A stretch of DNA of 64,000 nt. Origin: Margaritifera margaritifera. Taxonomy: Eukaryota; Mollusca; Bivalvia; Unionida; Margaritiferidae. Position 1 is the first letter of the stretch, and each line of letters opens with the position of its first letter. A program made the position numbers and the translations under genes. The stretch covers positions 2,069,001 to 2,133,000 of the forward strand of contig JAQPZY010001405.1 of the NCBI GenBank assembly GCA_029931535.1, written 5' to 3'. Positions 44,894 to 56,056 of the stretch are shown piece by piece. The notes below the pieces were generated by a model, which did not search any database, was not told where the DNA came from, and saw nothing but the letters and a program-made list of their open reading frames with translations.

Positions 44894-45820
44894 CTAGGCA
44901 CGTGAGAGTGCATCTGCAATCACATTGTCTTTTCCCCTGATGTGTTTGATGTCAATGTTATATTCCTGCAATATCAAACTCCATCTCAACAATCTCCGAT
45001 TTTTATCTTTCATTTTGTTGATGAAAGTAAGGGGATTGTGATCACTGTACACAATAATTGGAGAAAGAGCTGAGGTAACATACACTTCAAAATGCTGTAA
45101 AGCCAATATCAAAGCCAAACATTCCTTCTCAATTGTGGAATAATTTTTCTGGTGCTTGTTTAGTTTTTTAGAAAAATAACACACAGGGTGATCCACACCA
45201 CTTTTGTCTTCCTGAATCAATACTCCACCAACCCCTACATCACTTGCATCAACAGATAATTTAAATGATTGGCTAAAATTTGGTGCAGAAAGAACTGGTG
45301 CATTCTTAAGCATGGCCTTTACCTTGTCAAAAGATTCCTGACACTTGTCAGACCAATGAAATTTGGTTTTCTTACTCAATAAACTTGTCAAAGGTTCAGC
45401 AATTTTGGAAAAATTGGAACAAAATTTCCGATAATATCCAGCCATACCTAGAAATCGCATCAGTTGCTTTTTACAAATTGGAACTTGAAATTCAGAGATA
45501 GCTTTGACCTTAGCTTCTATAGGTTTAACTTGACCTTGTCCCACAATATGTCCTAAAAATGTGACACAAGCATGGCAAAACTCACTTTTGCTCAAATTAA
45601 TTGTCAGATTCGCATCACTGAGTCGATCGAAGAATTTTCGAATGGTTTCCAAATGATCTTCCCAGGTGTTGTTGTAGATAATGACGTCATCGATATAAGC
45701 GTCACAATTATCAAGACCAAATGTTATCATGTTCATCAGACGTTGAAACGTTGCAGGTGAATTTTTCATTCCAAACGGCATGACTTTATATTGATAAAGT
45801 CCATCCGGACTTACAAATGT
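44894..45820 (-). pseudogene. Pol, downstream part: reverse transcriptase C-terminal half and RNase H
   Basis: In the same frame as the upstream part but after the stop at 45,823-45,821. The first Met is at 45,781 (MPFGMKNSPATFQ, a reverse transcriptase signature). The catalytic YIDD lies at 45,697-45,686. The connection region has LGHIV and FLGMAGYYRKF. RNase H follows with its acidic residues in SVDAS (Asp at 45,250), the STIEKE segment, YSDHNP and NVIADALSR (Asp at 44,914). The frame ends 11 residues beyond the last RNase H motif. Nothing follows: no chromodomain and no envelope. The domain itself looks intact; the upstream stop separates it from the first half of the enzyme. Confidence 0.92.
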
Positions 45821-48800
45821 TTAAATTTCTTTTGCCCTTTCCGTCAGTGGAAGTTGCCAGAATCCTTTTAAAAGGTCAAACTTGGTGACATATTCCGCAT
45901 TTCCAATTTTATCAATGCAATCGTCCATTCTTGGGATTGGAAATGAATCAGTTTTGGTGACACTGTTGACTTTTCTATAGTCAGTACACATACGGAATGT
46001 ATTATCTGGCTTGGGAACAAGAATACATGGTGAACTCCAGTTACTTTTACTTGGTTCTATGAAATCATTCTCCAGTAAATACTGAATTTCTTTCTTCAGA
46101 TAGTTCTGTTTGAGAGGATTCATCCTATAAGGATGCTGTTTCACAGGCGCAGAATCTACAATGTCAACGTCATGATAAATTTTACTTGTTCGTGTTGGAA
46201 CATCAGGAAACAAGTGCTCATAGTCATGTAATAGCTGTTTTAGTTCATTTCTTTCCTGTTGTTGTAGATGTGAAAGTTTCTGGTCTAGGTTGTTCAATAT
46301 TTCTGAATTCCGAAGATTGGTTATACCAGAGTCACTATAGTCTGATCGTACTCCATCGTTGATATCTTCACTGTGTGGGACAGGTACAACTAAACTAACA
46401 GAATAATTAGCTGGGCTATCTCTGTCAAAATATTCCTTTAACATATTTATATGACAAAGTTGTTTCTGTTTCCGTCTCCCAGGAGTGTTAATGATATAAT
46501 TTAAGTCATTTACTTTCTTTTCAACGGTATAAGGACCATAAAATTTAGCCTGAAGAGGATTTTGAGGTATGGGAAAGAGAGCCAGAACTTTGTCACCAGG
46601 TTTAAAACTCCTTTCCTGTGAATTTCTGTCATACCTTAATTTCATTTTTGACTGGGTAGTGTGAAGATTAATTCTTGCTACTTCACAGGCCTTTGACAAC
46701 TTGTATTTGAAATCAGAAACATAATCAAGAAGATTAATCTTTGAGTTTTCATTTGAAAGAAGTTTCTCTTTCAATAATTTCAATGGTCCACGGACAGTAT
46801 GACCAAAAACTAGTTCAAAGGGACTAAAACCCAACGACTCTTGAACTGATTCCCTAACAGCAAACAACAACAAATGAACACCGTCATCCCAATCCTTTTC
46901 CGTATCAAAGCAATATGATCGAATCATATTCTTCAAAGTTTGATGAAAAATTTCCAAAGCACCTTGACTTTCAGGGTGATAGGCAGAAGATTTAAACTGT
47001 TGGATGCCTAATTCATGCATAACTTGTTGGAAAATTCCAGACATAAAATTCGACCCTTGATCCGACTGGACAGATTTGGGAAGGCCAACAAGTGTAAAAA
47101 ACTTCACCAAAGCTTTCACAATAGTTTTAGTTTTTATATTTCTCAGAGGAATTGCCTCTGGAAATCTTGTAGATGTACACATGATGGTCAACAAGTATTG
47201 GTTGAATGACTTGATTTTAGGTAAAGGACCAACACAGTCTACTATTATTCTACTAAATGGTTCATCAAATGCAGGAATAGGTTGCAGATGAGCCTTAGGT
47301 ATCTTCTGATTGGGTTTTCCTACCATTTGACAAGTGTGACAAGATCTGCAGTATTTAGAAACATCACTTTTCAGTTTCGGCCAATAAAAATGATTCAAGA
47401 TCTTGTGATAAGTCTTACGGACTCCTAAATGACCAGCCAAAGGAGTTTCATGGGCTAAATTAAGAATTTCCTGTCTATATGACTTAGGAACAACAATTTG
47501 ATAGCTCACTGACCACTCGTCACCAGCGGGTACATCAGGTGGTCTCCATTTCCTCATAAGGACCCCATTTTTCACAAAGTAACACACTGGAACTTGTGTG
47601 GCTTCAGTTTCACTAATAGCCCTCTGAAACAAACAAGATATCTCGGGATCTTGCTCCTGTTCAACGACAAGGGATTGTCGTTTGTCATCCTGATTAGAAC
47701 AAAGAGAATGAGTTGCCAAAAGAGGATCTCTGTGATCAATACCATTTGATTGATCAATACCTGAGGAAAAAGTGACCTCATCAAAAGACTGACCAATACA
47801 TGTGTCAGCTAAAGGAATAATATCCTGATCAACATCACTCTCAAGAGCTCTTTTTGCCATAGCTCTAGTAACTGCACAAGCAGGGTACAAATCAGGGATT
47901 TCAGTTTCGACAGGATCAACTTTCTGATCCAAACAAGGCTTGTCAGTTACAAGTGGATTAACCACAACCTTATCTCCAGCTAGGTCATTGCCTAGTAATA
48001 AATGAACACCCTCTATGGGTAAAGAAGTCACTGCCCCAACAGTCACAGGTCCAGAAACTAAGTCTGATGCCAAATTTACACAATGAAGAGGAACATTTAC
48101 AAAGCCGCACTCTACTCCCTGAACAAGAACACTTTCACTTGAAGAAGACTCCTCAGACAAAGGCAAAGTACCTGATAATAAAAGACTCTGAGAAGCTCCA
48201 GTGTCCCTTAATATTTTAATTGGGATAGGTTTGGCAGAATCACCAATAAGTGATATAGAACCTTCTGACATGAATGGTTCATAAGCCTCCAAAATAGAAT
48301 CAGACTGGGGTTTGTTTGACCCAACAAATGTATTGCTTTCAATACAAGACCGTGACCTTGACCTCGTAGAAATAAGAGCATTTGGAAAAGCTCTGTCTTT
48401 ACTCTGTTGCTTATTATTCAACTTGAAGCAATCAGAAATAACGTGCCCTTTCATTTTACAATAAGTGCACGTAGGAAGAGATAAGGATTTCTGATCAGTC
48501 TTATCAGATGTTTGATTCCTAACAGTTGTGCTGTTGTGAAATTTGGAAGTACTCGAATGAGATTGAAATGGTTTTTTACCAGAAAACTGCTGAGAGGACG
48601 ATTTATTACCAAATGAAATTTTGTGAGTCAAGGAATAATCATCAGCCATATGAGCAACATTTTCCAAAGTTTCCACATTCTGCTTGTCAAGATAGGTTTT
48701 AACATCACTATGGATGCACCTCTTGAACTCTTCAATTAATATGAGCTGTCTGAGGTTATCATAAGCTTGATCAACTTTCTTGGCTGAGCACCACCTATCA

Positions 48801-49768
48801 AATAGTTGTTCTTTATCCCTTGCAAATTCGACATGAGTTTGTCCAGTTTCTTTTCTACAATTCCTAAACCTTTGTCGATATGCCTCTGGTACCAACTCAT
48901 AAGCTTTCAAGATGTACTCCTTAACCACATCATAATCAGTGCTTTGTTGTACTGACAGTGAAGTGTAGACTTCACGAGCTTTGCCAATAAGTACACTTTG
49001 TAATAACAAAGTCCAATGCTCTCTGGGCCATTTCAAGTTTTCAGCTATTTTCTCGAAATGAAGAAAGTATTTATCTACTTCTTTTTCCTGAAAAGGGGGT
49101 ACTAACCTAATATATCTAGTAACATCAAAACCTGGACTTGTGTTTAAAGGAGTGGAGTGTACTCTGTTTGCCAGTTCTAATTCTCTTAACTTAAATTGCA
49201 TTTCCCTTTCTTCTCTTTGCATCTGCATTTGTATCTGTCTCTCTTCTTTCTCTCTCTCCATCTGTATCCGCCTATCTTCTTTCTCTCTCTCCATCCGTAT
49301 CTGCCTCTCTTCTTTCTCTCTCTCCATCTTCCTCTCTTCTTTTTCTCTCTCCATCTGCCTCTCTTCTTTCTGCATTTGGATCTGCCTCTCTTCTTTCTCT
49401 CTCTCCATCTGTATCCGCCTATCTTCTTTCTCTCTCTCCATCTGTATCTGCCTATCTTCTTTCTCTCTCTCTCTCTGAATCTGAAGCTTTGCCAATTCTA
49501 AATCCATCTGGTTCTTTAATTCTAATTCCCTTAATTTCCTGTCAGAACCAGATACAGGCTTTCTCTTCAAACTTAAAGCACTATTTTCAAAAATTCCCTT
49601 ACCTACTAAATACTGAATTAAAATAATCTTTATTTCCTGTTTTGTCAATGATACTTTTGCCTCAGATAGACTGTATTTTCTGGCAAGCTAGAGCAACTCA
49701 TCCTTTCTCATGCACTCCAACCCCTCCTGGGTAGGTTTTGAAATGAAATTCTGAACATTAGATGCCAT
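45821..49768 (-). pseudogene. Gag-pol, upstream part: Gag, protease, integrase, reverse transcriptase N-terminal half
   Basis: An ATG at 49,768 opens a frame with TAG at codon 27 (49,690-49,688). After it the frame is open from Met 49,648 for 1275 codons to TAA at 45,823-45,821. Order, in residues from Met 49,648: Lys/Glu/Arg/Gln-rich coiled coil of repeated EKEERQIQM-type units (36-158); capsid with a SCAN-like segment (252-338, VPEAYRQRFR...MADDY); CCHC knuckle (C394, C397, H402, C407); protease RDTGAS (481-486) and LLGND (551-555); integrase zinc finger (H733, H740, C770, C773); core D804, D863, E899 with the D-35-E spacing; GPY motif (1038-1040); reverse transcriptase up to KFDLLKGFWQ (Asp1258). 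The stop falls just after this motif, inside the enzyme. Gag and Pol share one frame, with no frameshift between them. Confidence 0.93.
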
Positions 49769-49922
49769 AGTAAATGCTTGTTGGTTTCACACACAAAAAT
49801 TTCTCTATATAAAATCTTTGCCAAAGACAAAAACAAAAAAAAATTCCAAGACAAAATCAATATGAATTTCAAAAATAACTTTAATATCTCTAATATGCTT
49901 TAAAGAAATTCAGATCCCAGAA

Positions 49923-49934
49923 GACGAGCCCCCA
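49923..49934 (-). promoter_or_regulatory. Primer-binding site, tRNA-Pro type
   Basis: Five bases after the 5' LTR the minus strand reads TGGGGGCTCGTC. This matches the first 12 bases of the classic proline-tRNA primer site and starts with the required TGG. Beyond 12 bases the match is interrupted by inserted bases before TGGGAT. Confidence 0.75.
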
Positions 49935-49939
49935 ATTTC

Positions 49940-50691
49940 TGTTACGACTCTATGGTCTAAGAAAAATGTAACAGAAAGAAAGTGAAACCAACAAATCAAG
50001 TAAAAATCAACAAGCAATTTATTACTAGATAATAAAAATGAAAAATCAAAAAGTCACTTACAGTAATGTGTTTTGAAATCCTGATAATCCAATAAGAATG
50101 ATTGTTCTAATCACAAGTCCTAAATATAGAATGTTCCGAATTCACTGCTGTGTCCTTGAATGTTATGATGTGCTAATGGTCTCCAAAGTCCTGATGTACT
50201 AGAAATCTTGATGTGCTGATGTCAAAATGAAGTATTCCAAAATATCTGAATAAGTTCACTTAAATTCCAAAATCATCAATTAAAAATCCAAAATCCAAAA
50301 GTTTATGAGCACTGTTATAATCCAATGAATATTTAAAATAATTCCTCTCTTAGAATTTGGAATGAATTTTCACAACTGCAATAGCTCTTTACAAGACTGA
50401 TGGTAATGTCAAAACTGAATAAATGTCCACCAAACATGGCATATATAAAGATTGGTCACATGACAGAATGTTCTAGAACATGAGTCATCTTAATGGAATT
50501 TTTACTTGTAAACAAAAATCAACCTTGACCTTCAAATTGAGAAAACATATTGATCAAAACAACCTAATTCAAGGACACTAGTTAAACATGTTTTTCATGA
50601 TAAACATTAAGATTTAAGCAAATATTAAAGTGAAAAAACATTTATAATTTCCTAAAATATTTATAATATTATATAAACATCATACATAACA
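49940..50691 (-). repeat. 5' LTR of the Gmr1-like element
   Basis: 752 bp, one seen difference from the other LTR. It should hold the promoter of the element. Its upstream edge lies five bases from a double-hairpin MITE. Confidence 0.95.
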
Positions 50692-50696
50692 TTAGG

Positions 50697-50915
50697 TACC
50701 ATATATACTTCCGTATAAGCCGATACCAAATGCAAATTGCATAGACCTAGATCTGCCATCACATAATGTGCCAGCAGATTTGGATCTATGCAGTTTGTAG
50801 GACAAATCAGTAGAACAAACAACGTTGACCCTGATCTACCGGTGCATTATGCGACGCAGATCAAGGTCTATGTTCTTTGCATTTGGACCTGAATTATACG
50901 CGAGTATATACAGTA
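50697..50915 (-). mobile_element. Double-hairpin MITE, copy G
   Basis: Termini TACCATATATACTTCCGTAT and CGCGAGTATATACAGTA. Both hairpins are present, with the linker in complement (GGACAAATCAGTAGAACAAA). It abuts the LTR retrotransposon, whose target duplication ends one base before it. Confidence 0.75.
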
Positions 50916-51271
50916 GTGTGGCCATTGCTTGTTTGACACCTCCTCTCAGCAATACATACGCAGAAAGATGATTTTCAATGCTGAGAAAATGTCAGCAAGA
51001 TCTTGAAGTAAATTTGAATTTGCAGAACAATCCAGTCTCTAATGAGTGCAAAGATTAGCACTAATAAAACGTGTATCACTTTCAAACCCTCCAAGGAACT
51101 ATTGAGAACAGCAGGGTCTGCATTTACATGTTAATGTTATACTGCACTGTCCAAGAAATAATGACAATTGTGAGTAATTTATGACTCGATCATAAATGAT
51201 GGAAAGTGGATGCTGTGTTCAATTTTGTTTGATAATGGATTTTAAAGACAGAAACTTTGTGTATTTGTATG
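50916..51271. other. Non-coding stretch, nothing recognised
   Basis: Short intergenic interval without supported features. Confidence 0.4.
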
Positions 51272-51415
51272 CCCCACCACAACAGTTGTAAGGGCATATA
51301 ACATTAGTGCTACCCTTGTATGTCCATGAGTCACACCTTGGTTAAGTTTTCTGTTCAGGTCATTTCAAGCACTGTGGTGGGACGTCCATGTTCCATGAAC
51401 ACATTAAAAATTGTA
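51272..51415. repeat. Dispersed repeat, copy 2 (related to 5330-5470)
   Basis: Contains GCCCCACCACAACAGTTGTA, CACACCTTGGTTAAGTTTTC and CACTGTGGTGGGACGTCCAT, ending CATGAACACATT. The shared order with 5330-5470 shows a common origin. Confidence 0.45.
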
Positions 51416-51589
51416 TTTAATGTCTGTGCAGATATGATTGGAGTGTGTGCATGTACATGTGCGTGTGTGTACGAAAATGCTAAGTCTGCCAGCTAGTTTC
51501 ATTTGGAAGTGTAACAATTTTTTCAATGAAAACAGGTGTTTTATTTTCTTTTTTTCTCTTAAACTACTTGGAGTATTGCCATGAAACTT

Positions 51590-53060
51590 TAAACACACAT
51601 TCATCACATGGTCTAGTTGGTCCTAATTGAAAATGGTGCTGCTTGGACATCCAATATGGGTAGCACAGAGGCCAGCTTGAAAATCTTGTTATAACTACTC
51701 CTCCTGAATGGACAGTCATATCAACATGAGTTTTCCACTAAAAGACTTCATATGATGTATAGTTGGTCATAAATGAAAATCATGTCGATCTGATGTCCAA
51801 TATGGCCAACATGGCCACCATTTTAAAAATCTTATCATCACTACTCCTCCTGAATGGATGGTCATATCAACATGGGGTTTTCACTAAAAAACTTCTTATG
51901 ATGTCTAGTTGGTCCTCTATGACAATGGTGCCAATCTGATGTCCAATATGGCTGCCACAGTGGCCATCTTGGAAATCTTGTTATTGCCACTCCTTCTACA
52001 TGGATGGTGTTATCAATATGGGGTTTTCACTAAAAGACTTCTTATGATGTCTAGCTGGTCCTTTATTAAAATGGTGTTGATCTGACATCCAATATGGCCA
52101 CCATGACAGCCATCTTAAAAATCGTGTTATCACAACTCCACCTGAATAGAAAGTCATATTGACATGGAGTTTTCACCAAAAGACTTCTTATGATGTCTAG
52201 TTGGTCCTAAACGATAATGGTGCTAATGTGAGGTCCAATATGGTCACCACAGTGGCCATCTTGAAAATCATGTTATCACTACTCCATCTGAATGAAAAGT
52301 CATATTGACATGGTGTTTCTACCAAAAGTCTATATGATGTGTAGTTAATCCTAAATGAAAATGGTGTTGATCTGATGTCTAATATGGCTGCCATAGTGAC
52401 CAGTTTGAAAATCTTGTTATTACTACTTCTTCTGAATGAATGCTCATATCAGCATGGGGTTTTCACTAAAAGACTTCTTATAATGTTTTGTTGATCCTAA
52501 ATTAAAATGATGCTGATCTGATGTCCAGTATGTGGCCATCGTGAAAATCTTGTTTTTGCTTCTCTTAAATGGAAGGTCATTTTGACATGGGGTTTTCATT
52601 AGAAGAGTTCTTATAGTGTCTAGTTGGTCCTTAATGAAAATGACTAAACCTCATTATGGCCACCATGGTGGCTATCTTGAAAATATTGTTGTATCTGCTC
52701 CTTCCAAATGGAGGGCTATATCAATATGGGGTTTTCACCAGTAGACTTCTTATGATACCTAGTTGGCCCTAAATAAAAATGGTGTCAGTCACACATCCAA
52801 TATGGCCACCATGACGACTGTCTTAAAAATCTTGTTGTCACTACTCCCACTGAATGGATGATCATTATGACATGGGGTTTTCACCAAAAGACTTCTAATG
52901 ATGTTTACTTTGTCCTAAATAAAAATGGTGCCAATCTGACTTCCAGTATGTCCACCACAGAACCTAATTTGAAAATCATGTTATCACTGAAGAAAATCAG
53001 ATGGTTTCAGTGCACAGGAGTTAAAAGGAAAAATTGGTCTTATCTTGAATTCCTGGAAAT
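51590..53060. repeat. ~145-bp tandem array, about 10 diverged copies
   Basis: Each unit has TCTAGTTGGTCCTAAATGAA, TGATGTCCAATATGGCCACC, GGCCATCTTGAAAATCTTGT, a CTACTCCTCCTGAATGGA block and GGGGTTTTCACTAAAAGACT. Unit starts lie near 51,610, 51,760, 51,905, 52,050, 52,196, 52,339, 52,485, 52,619, 52,759 and 52,903. It ends near a short palindrome (GTCCCTTCAAGGGAC at 53,082-53,096). Confidence 0.9.
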
Positions 53061-53320
53061 TCTTTTCACCTAGTAGAGCATCAGTCCCTTCAAGGGACTC
53101 TTGTTTTAATCTCAAATCCTCCCCTCCACCTCCACCACCACTGTCTGGATAATTCTCAGTGTATACTCAGCATTGCTATTGAAGTACAGTATTTCTCTCA
53201 TAAGACTGGGGGTGGGGTGGGGGGTGGCGCGAGCCTAATCATTTCTCAGAAAGTAGTGGGTGGGTGTATTATCAAAGATATCTGTAGTAAATATTTGCCA
53301 AAATTTGGTAAAGCTGGGAG

Positions 53321-53675
53321 TGGTCTTATTATATGGCATGGTACATGTATTATCATTGGATAAATGGAGTGGACTTATGATTTAGCATGGTCTTATCATT
53401 GGATAAATGGAGTGGGCTATTATCTAGTATGGTCTTATTGGATAAATTAGGTGGGCTTATTATCTGTCATGGTCTTATTTGATAAATTAGATGGGCTTTT
53501 TATCTAGCATGATTTTATCATTGGATAAATGGGGTGGGCTTTCTATATAGCATGATTTTATCATTGGATAAATGGGGTGGGCTTATCATCTAGCATAGTC
53601 TTAACATTGGATAAATGGAGTAGGCATATATATCATGGTCTTATCATTGGATAAATGGGGGTGGGCTTTTTATCT
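53321..53675. repeat. ~43-bp tandem repeat, about 8 copies
   Basis: Unit TCTTATCATTGGATAAATGG plus GGTGGGCTTATTATCTAGCATGG-type sequence, with deletions in some copies. Confidence 0.85.
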
Positions 53676-54092
53676 AAGTCAAATGGAAGAGACCAAAATC
53701 AATGTAAGATCTCCATAAAAATCGGACTATTCTATGAATTTCCATTAAAGATCGAAATTATTTTTTTTCTGTTTGAACTTATCATTTGACATGTGGTAAA
53801 ATATTTAGAGACTTCTTGCAACATGGGAATAGTGAGTTAACGTCAAGGTCAGTATTTTAGCTCAGGTAAATAATGGTACATTGAGTAAACTAATTATTAC
53901 TTAAGTACATCATATTTCCAGTAATCATCCTGGAACCGCTGAGGAAAACTGTAGTCACATTCTACATGCAAATGAAAAAGCAAAACAGGTTAAAGTGTGC
54001 GGAGATGATTTAATGAGAAGTAGGTACTTCAAAAAGAAGAATTACAGAATCATGGCAAATATATTAGGATGTACATCTATTATTCAGTATTA
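53676..54092. other. Non-coding stretch, nothing recognised
   Basis: A possible 67-nt exon at 53,922-53,988 was considered and not accepted (see rejected items). Confidence 0.4.
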
Positions 54093-55235
54093 AATGAAAT
54101 TGACTGGTATTGATTGTGCCTGGATTGGGCCTGATATTATATAATATTGAATTGACTGGCATTGATTTGGCCTGGATTGGGCCTGATATTACATAATATT
54201 GAATTGACTGGCATTGATTGGGCCTGGATTGGGCCTGATATTATATAATATTGAGTTGACTGGCATTGATTGGTCCTGGATTGTGTCTGATATTATATAA
54301 TATTGAATTGACTAGCATTGATTGGGCCTGGATTGGGCCTGATATTACATAATATTGAATTGACTGGCATTGATTGGGCCTGGATTGGGCCTGATATTAT
54401 ATAATATTGAATTGACTGGCATTGATTGGGCCTGGATTGTGTCTGATATTATATAATATTGAATTGACTGGCATTGATTGGGCCTGATATTATATAATAT
54501 TGAATTGACTAGCATTGATTGGGCCTGATATTATATAATATTGAATTGACTAGTATAGATTGGGCCTGGATTGGGCCTGATATTACATAATATTGAATTG
54601 ACTAGTATAGATTGGGCCTGATATTATATAATATTGAATTGACTACATTGATTGGGCCTGATATTATATAATATTGAATTGACTAGCATTGATTGGGCCT
54701 GGATTGGGCCTGATATTATATAATATTGAATTGACTGGCATTGATTGGGCCTGGATTGGGCCTGATATTATATAATATTGAATTGACTAGCATTGATTGT
54801 GCATGGATTGGGCCTGATATTACATAATATTGAATTGACTGGCATTGATTGGGCCTGATATTATATAATATTGAATTGACTAGCATAGATTGGGCCTGAT
54901 ATTATATAATATTGAATTGACTAGCATTGATTGGGCCTGATATTATATAATATTGAATTGACTGGCATTGATTGGGCCTGATATTATATAATATTGAATT
55001 GACTAGCATTGATTGGGCCTGGATTGGGCCTGATATTATATAATATTGAATTGACTGGCATTGATTGGGCCTGGATTGGGCCTGATGTAACAATATTGAG
55101 TTGACTAGTATTGATTGTGCATGGATTGGGCCTAATATAACATAAAATTGAATTGACTGTCATTGGTTGTGCCAGGATTGGGATGATGCTATTGAATTGA
55201 CTAGCATTGATTGTACATGAATTAAACCTGATAGG
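54093..55235. repeat. Composite 38/52-bp minisatellite, about 24 copies
   Basis: Unit ATTGAATTGACTGGCATTGA plus TTGGGCCTGGATTGGGCCTG plus ATATTATATAAT. Shorter units lack one of the two GGGCCTG segments. Variants GGCATTG, AGCATTG and AGTATAG alternate. The right edge is degenerate. Confidence 0.95.
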
Positions 55236-55860
55236 TTCTAATTATCCCACAAGAGTACTATGCACCAGTTGCAAAAGTTGGCTACAGTGACCTACTTTTC
55301 ACACATCATTGATTACTTAAAGTTTTCACATTTAGTTCAATTTATCTGACACTGTTGTATGTATAGTCTTGAAACTTTACATGTATATTCATCTTAGAGA
55401 GTACTACACACCATGGGCCACATTTGGCCTGCGACCTGGTTTTATCCAGCATACAGTGTGGTTTGCGAGAACATTTAAAAATTGCTATCTGGCCAGCACC
55501 CGGATGAAGTTGCACAAGACTGCATTAAGGAAATGAGAGTCAGCATAGTTACATATATATTTCTTATATTTTATTAGATTCTTTAATTAATCCATGCTAA
55601 AAAAAATTCTTTAATTGAATCACATTTTAATGTAAGACTAATTTTTACTTGACCTTGATCTATGATGTTAATTTTTTTATCTTAATATAATAAGGAAAAA
55701 GACTTATATAGTTACATTTGTTTCATTAATAAAGTACATGTTGTTTCTTTTATTAGTGTATTTGTTATTTTAAGGATAATTTTAAATGTCAACCTGGATT
55801 TCTTCCATCAGTTTTCAATCTTGATTTATACAATGATATGCCAAATATAGTCGCTGGTAA
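55236..55860. other. Non-coding stretch, nothing recognised
   Basis: AT-rich; no supported features. Confidence 0.4.
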
Positions 55861-55864
55861 GTAT

Positions 55865-56056
55865 TGTCAAACTGCAAACAACATAGACCCCAATCTGCCA
55901 TTGCATAATGTACCAGCAGATCAAGGTATATGTTGTTTGTTCAACTGATTATTTCTAACAAGCTGCATAGACCCAGATCTGTGGGTGCATTATGTTTTGT
56001 CAGATCTGGGTCTGTGCAGTTTGCAGTTGGACGACTTACACATGAGGAAAGACGGT
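55865..56056 (+). mobile_element. Double-hairpin MITE, copy H (degraded ends)
   Basis: Both hairpins and the linker (TTGTTTGTTCAACTGATTAT) are present. The left terminus is not recognisable and the right one reads GAGGAAAGACGGTA. Confidence 0.6.

Larger units (their letters stand above)
44004..50691 (-). mobile_element. Ty3/Gypsy LTR retrotransposon, Gmr1-like domain order
   Basis: Two 752-bp LTRs (44,004-44,755 and 49,940-50,691) begin TGTTA and end TAACA. They bound a 5.2-kb interior read on the minus strand. The flanks carry TTAG at 44,000-44,003 and 50,692-50,695. The interior has a tRNA-Pro-like primer site next to the 5' LTR, one gag-pol frame and a polypurine tract next to the 3' LTR. 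Integrase lies before reverse transcriptase, unlike ordinary Gypsy elements and like Gmr1. There is no envelope gene. Two in-frame stops (49,690-49,688 and 45,823-45,821) make this copy probably non-autonomous. I see one difference between the LTRs (44,147 A, 50,083 G), so insertion is recent. Confidence 0.95.

Noticed and set aside
49140..49501. Plus-strand open frames rich in Leu, Ser and Phe
   Set aside because: Antisense shadow of the charged coiled-coil repeat of Gag.
53922..53988. Possible 67-nt exon with CATATTTCCAG acceptor and AACAG|GTTAAA donor, open in the phase left by 40,299
   Set aside because: Very short, no recognisable sequence, and separated by the retrotransposon and repeat arrays. 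Chance is likely.
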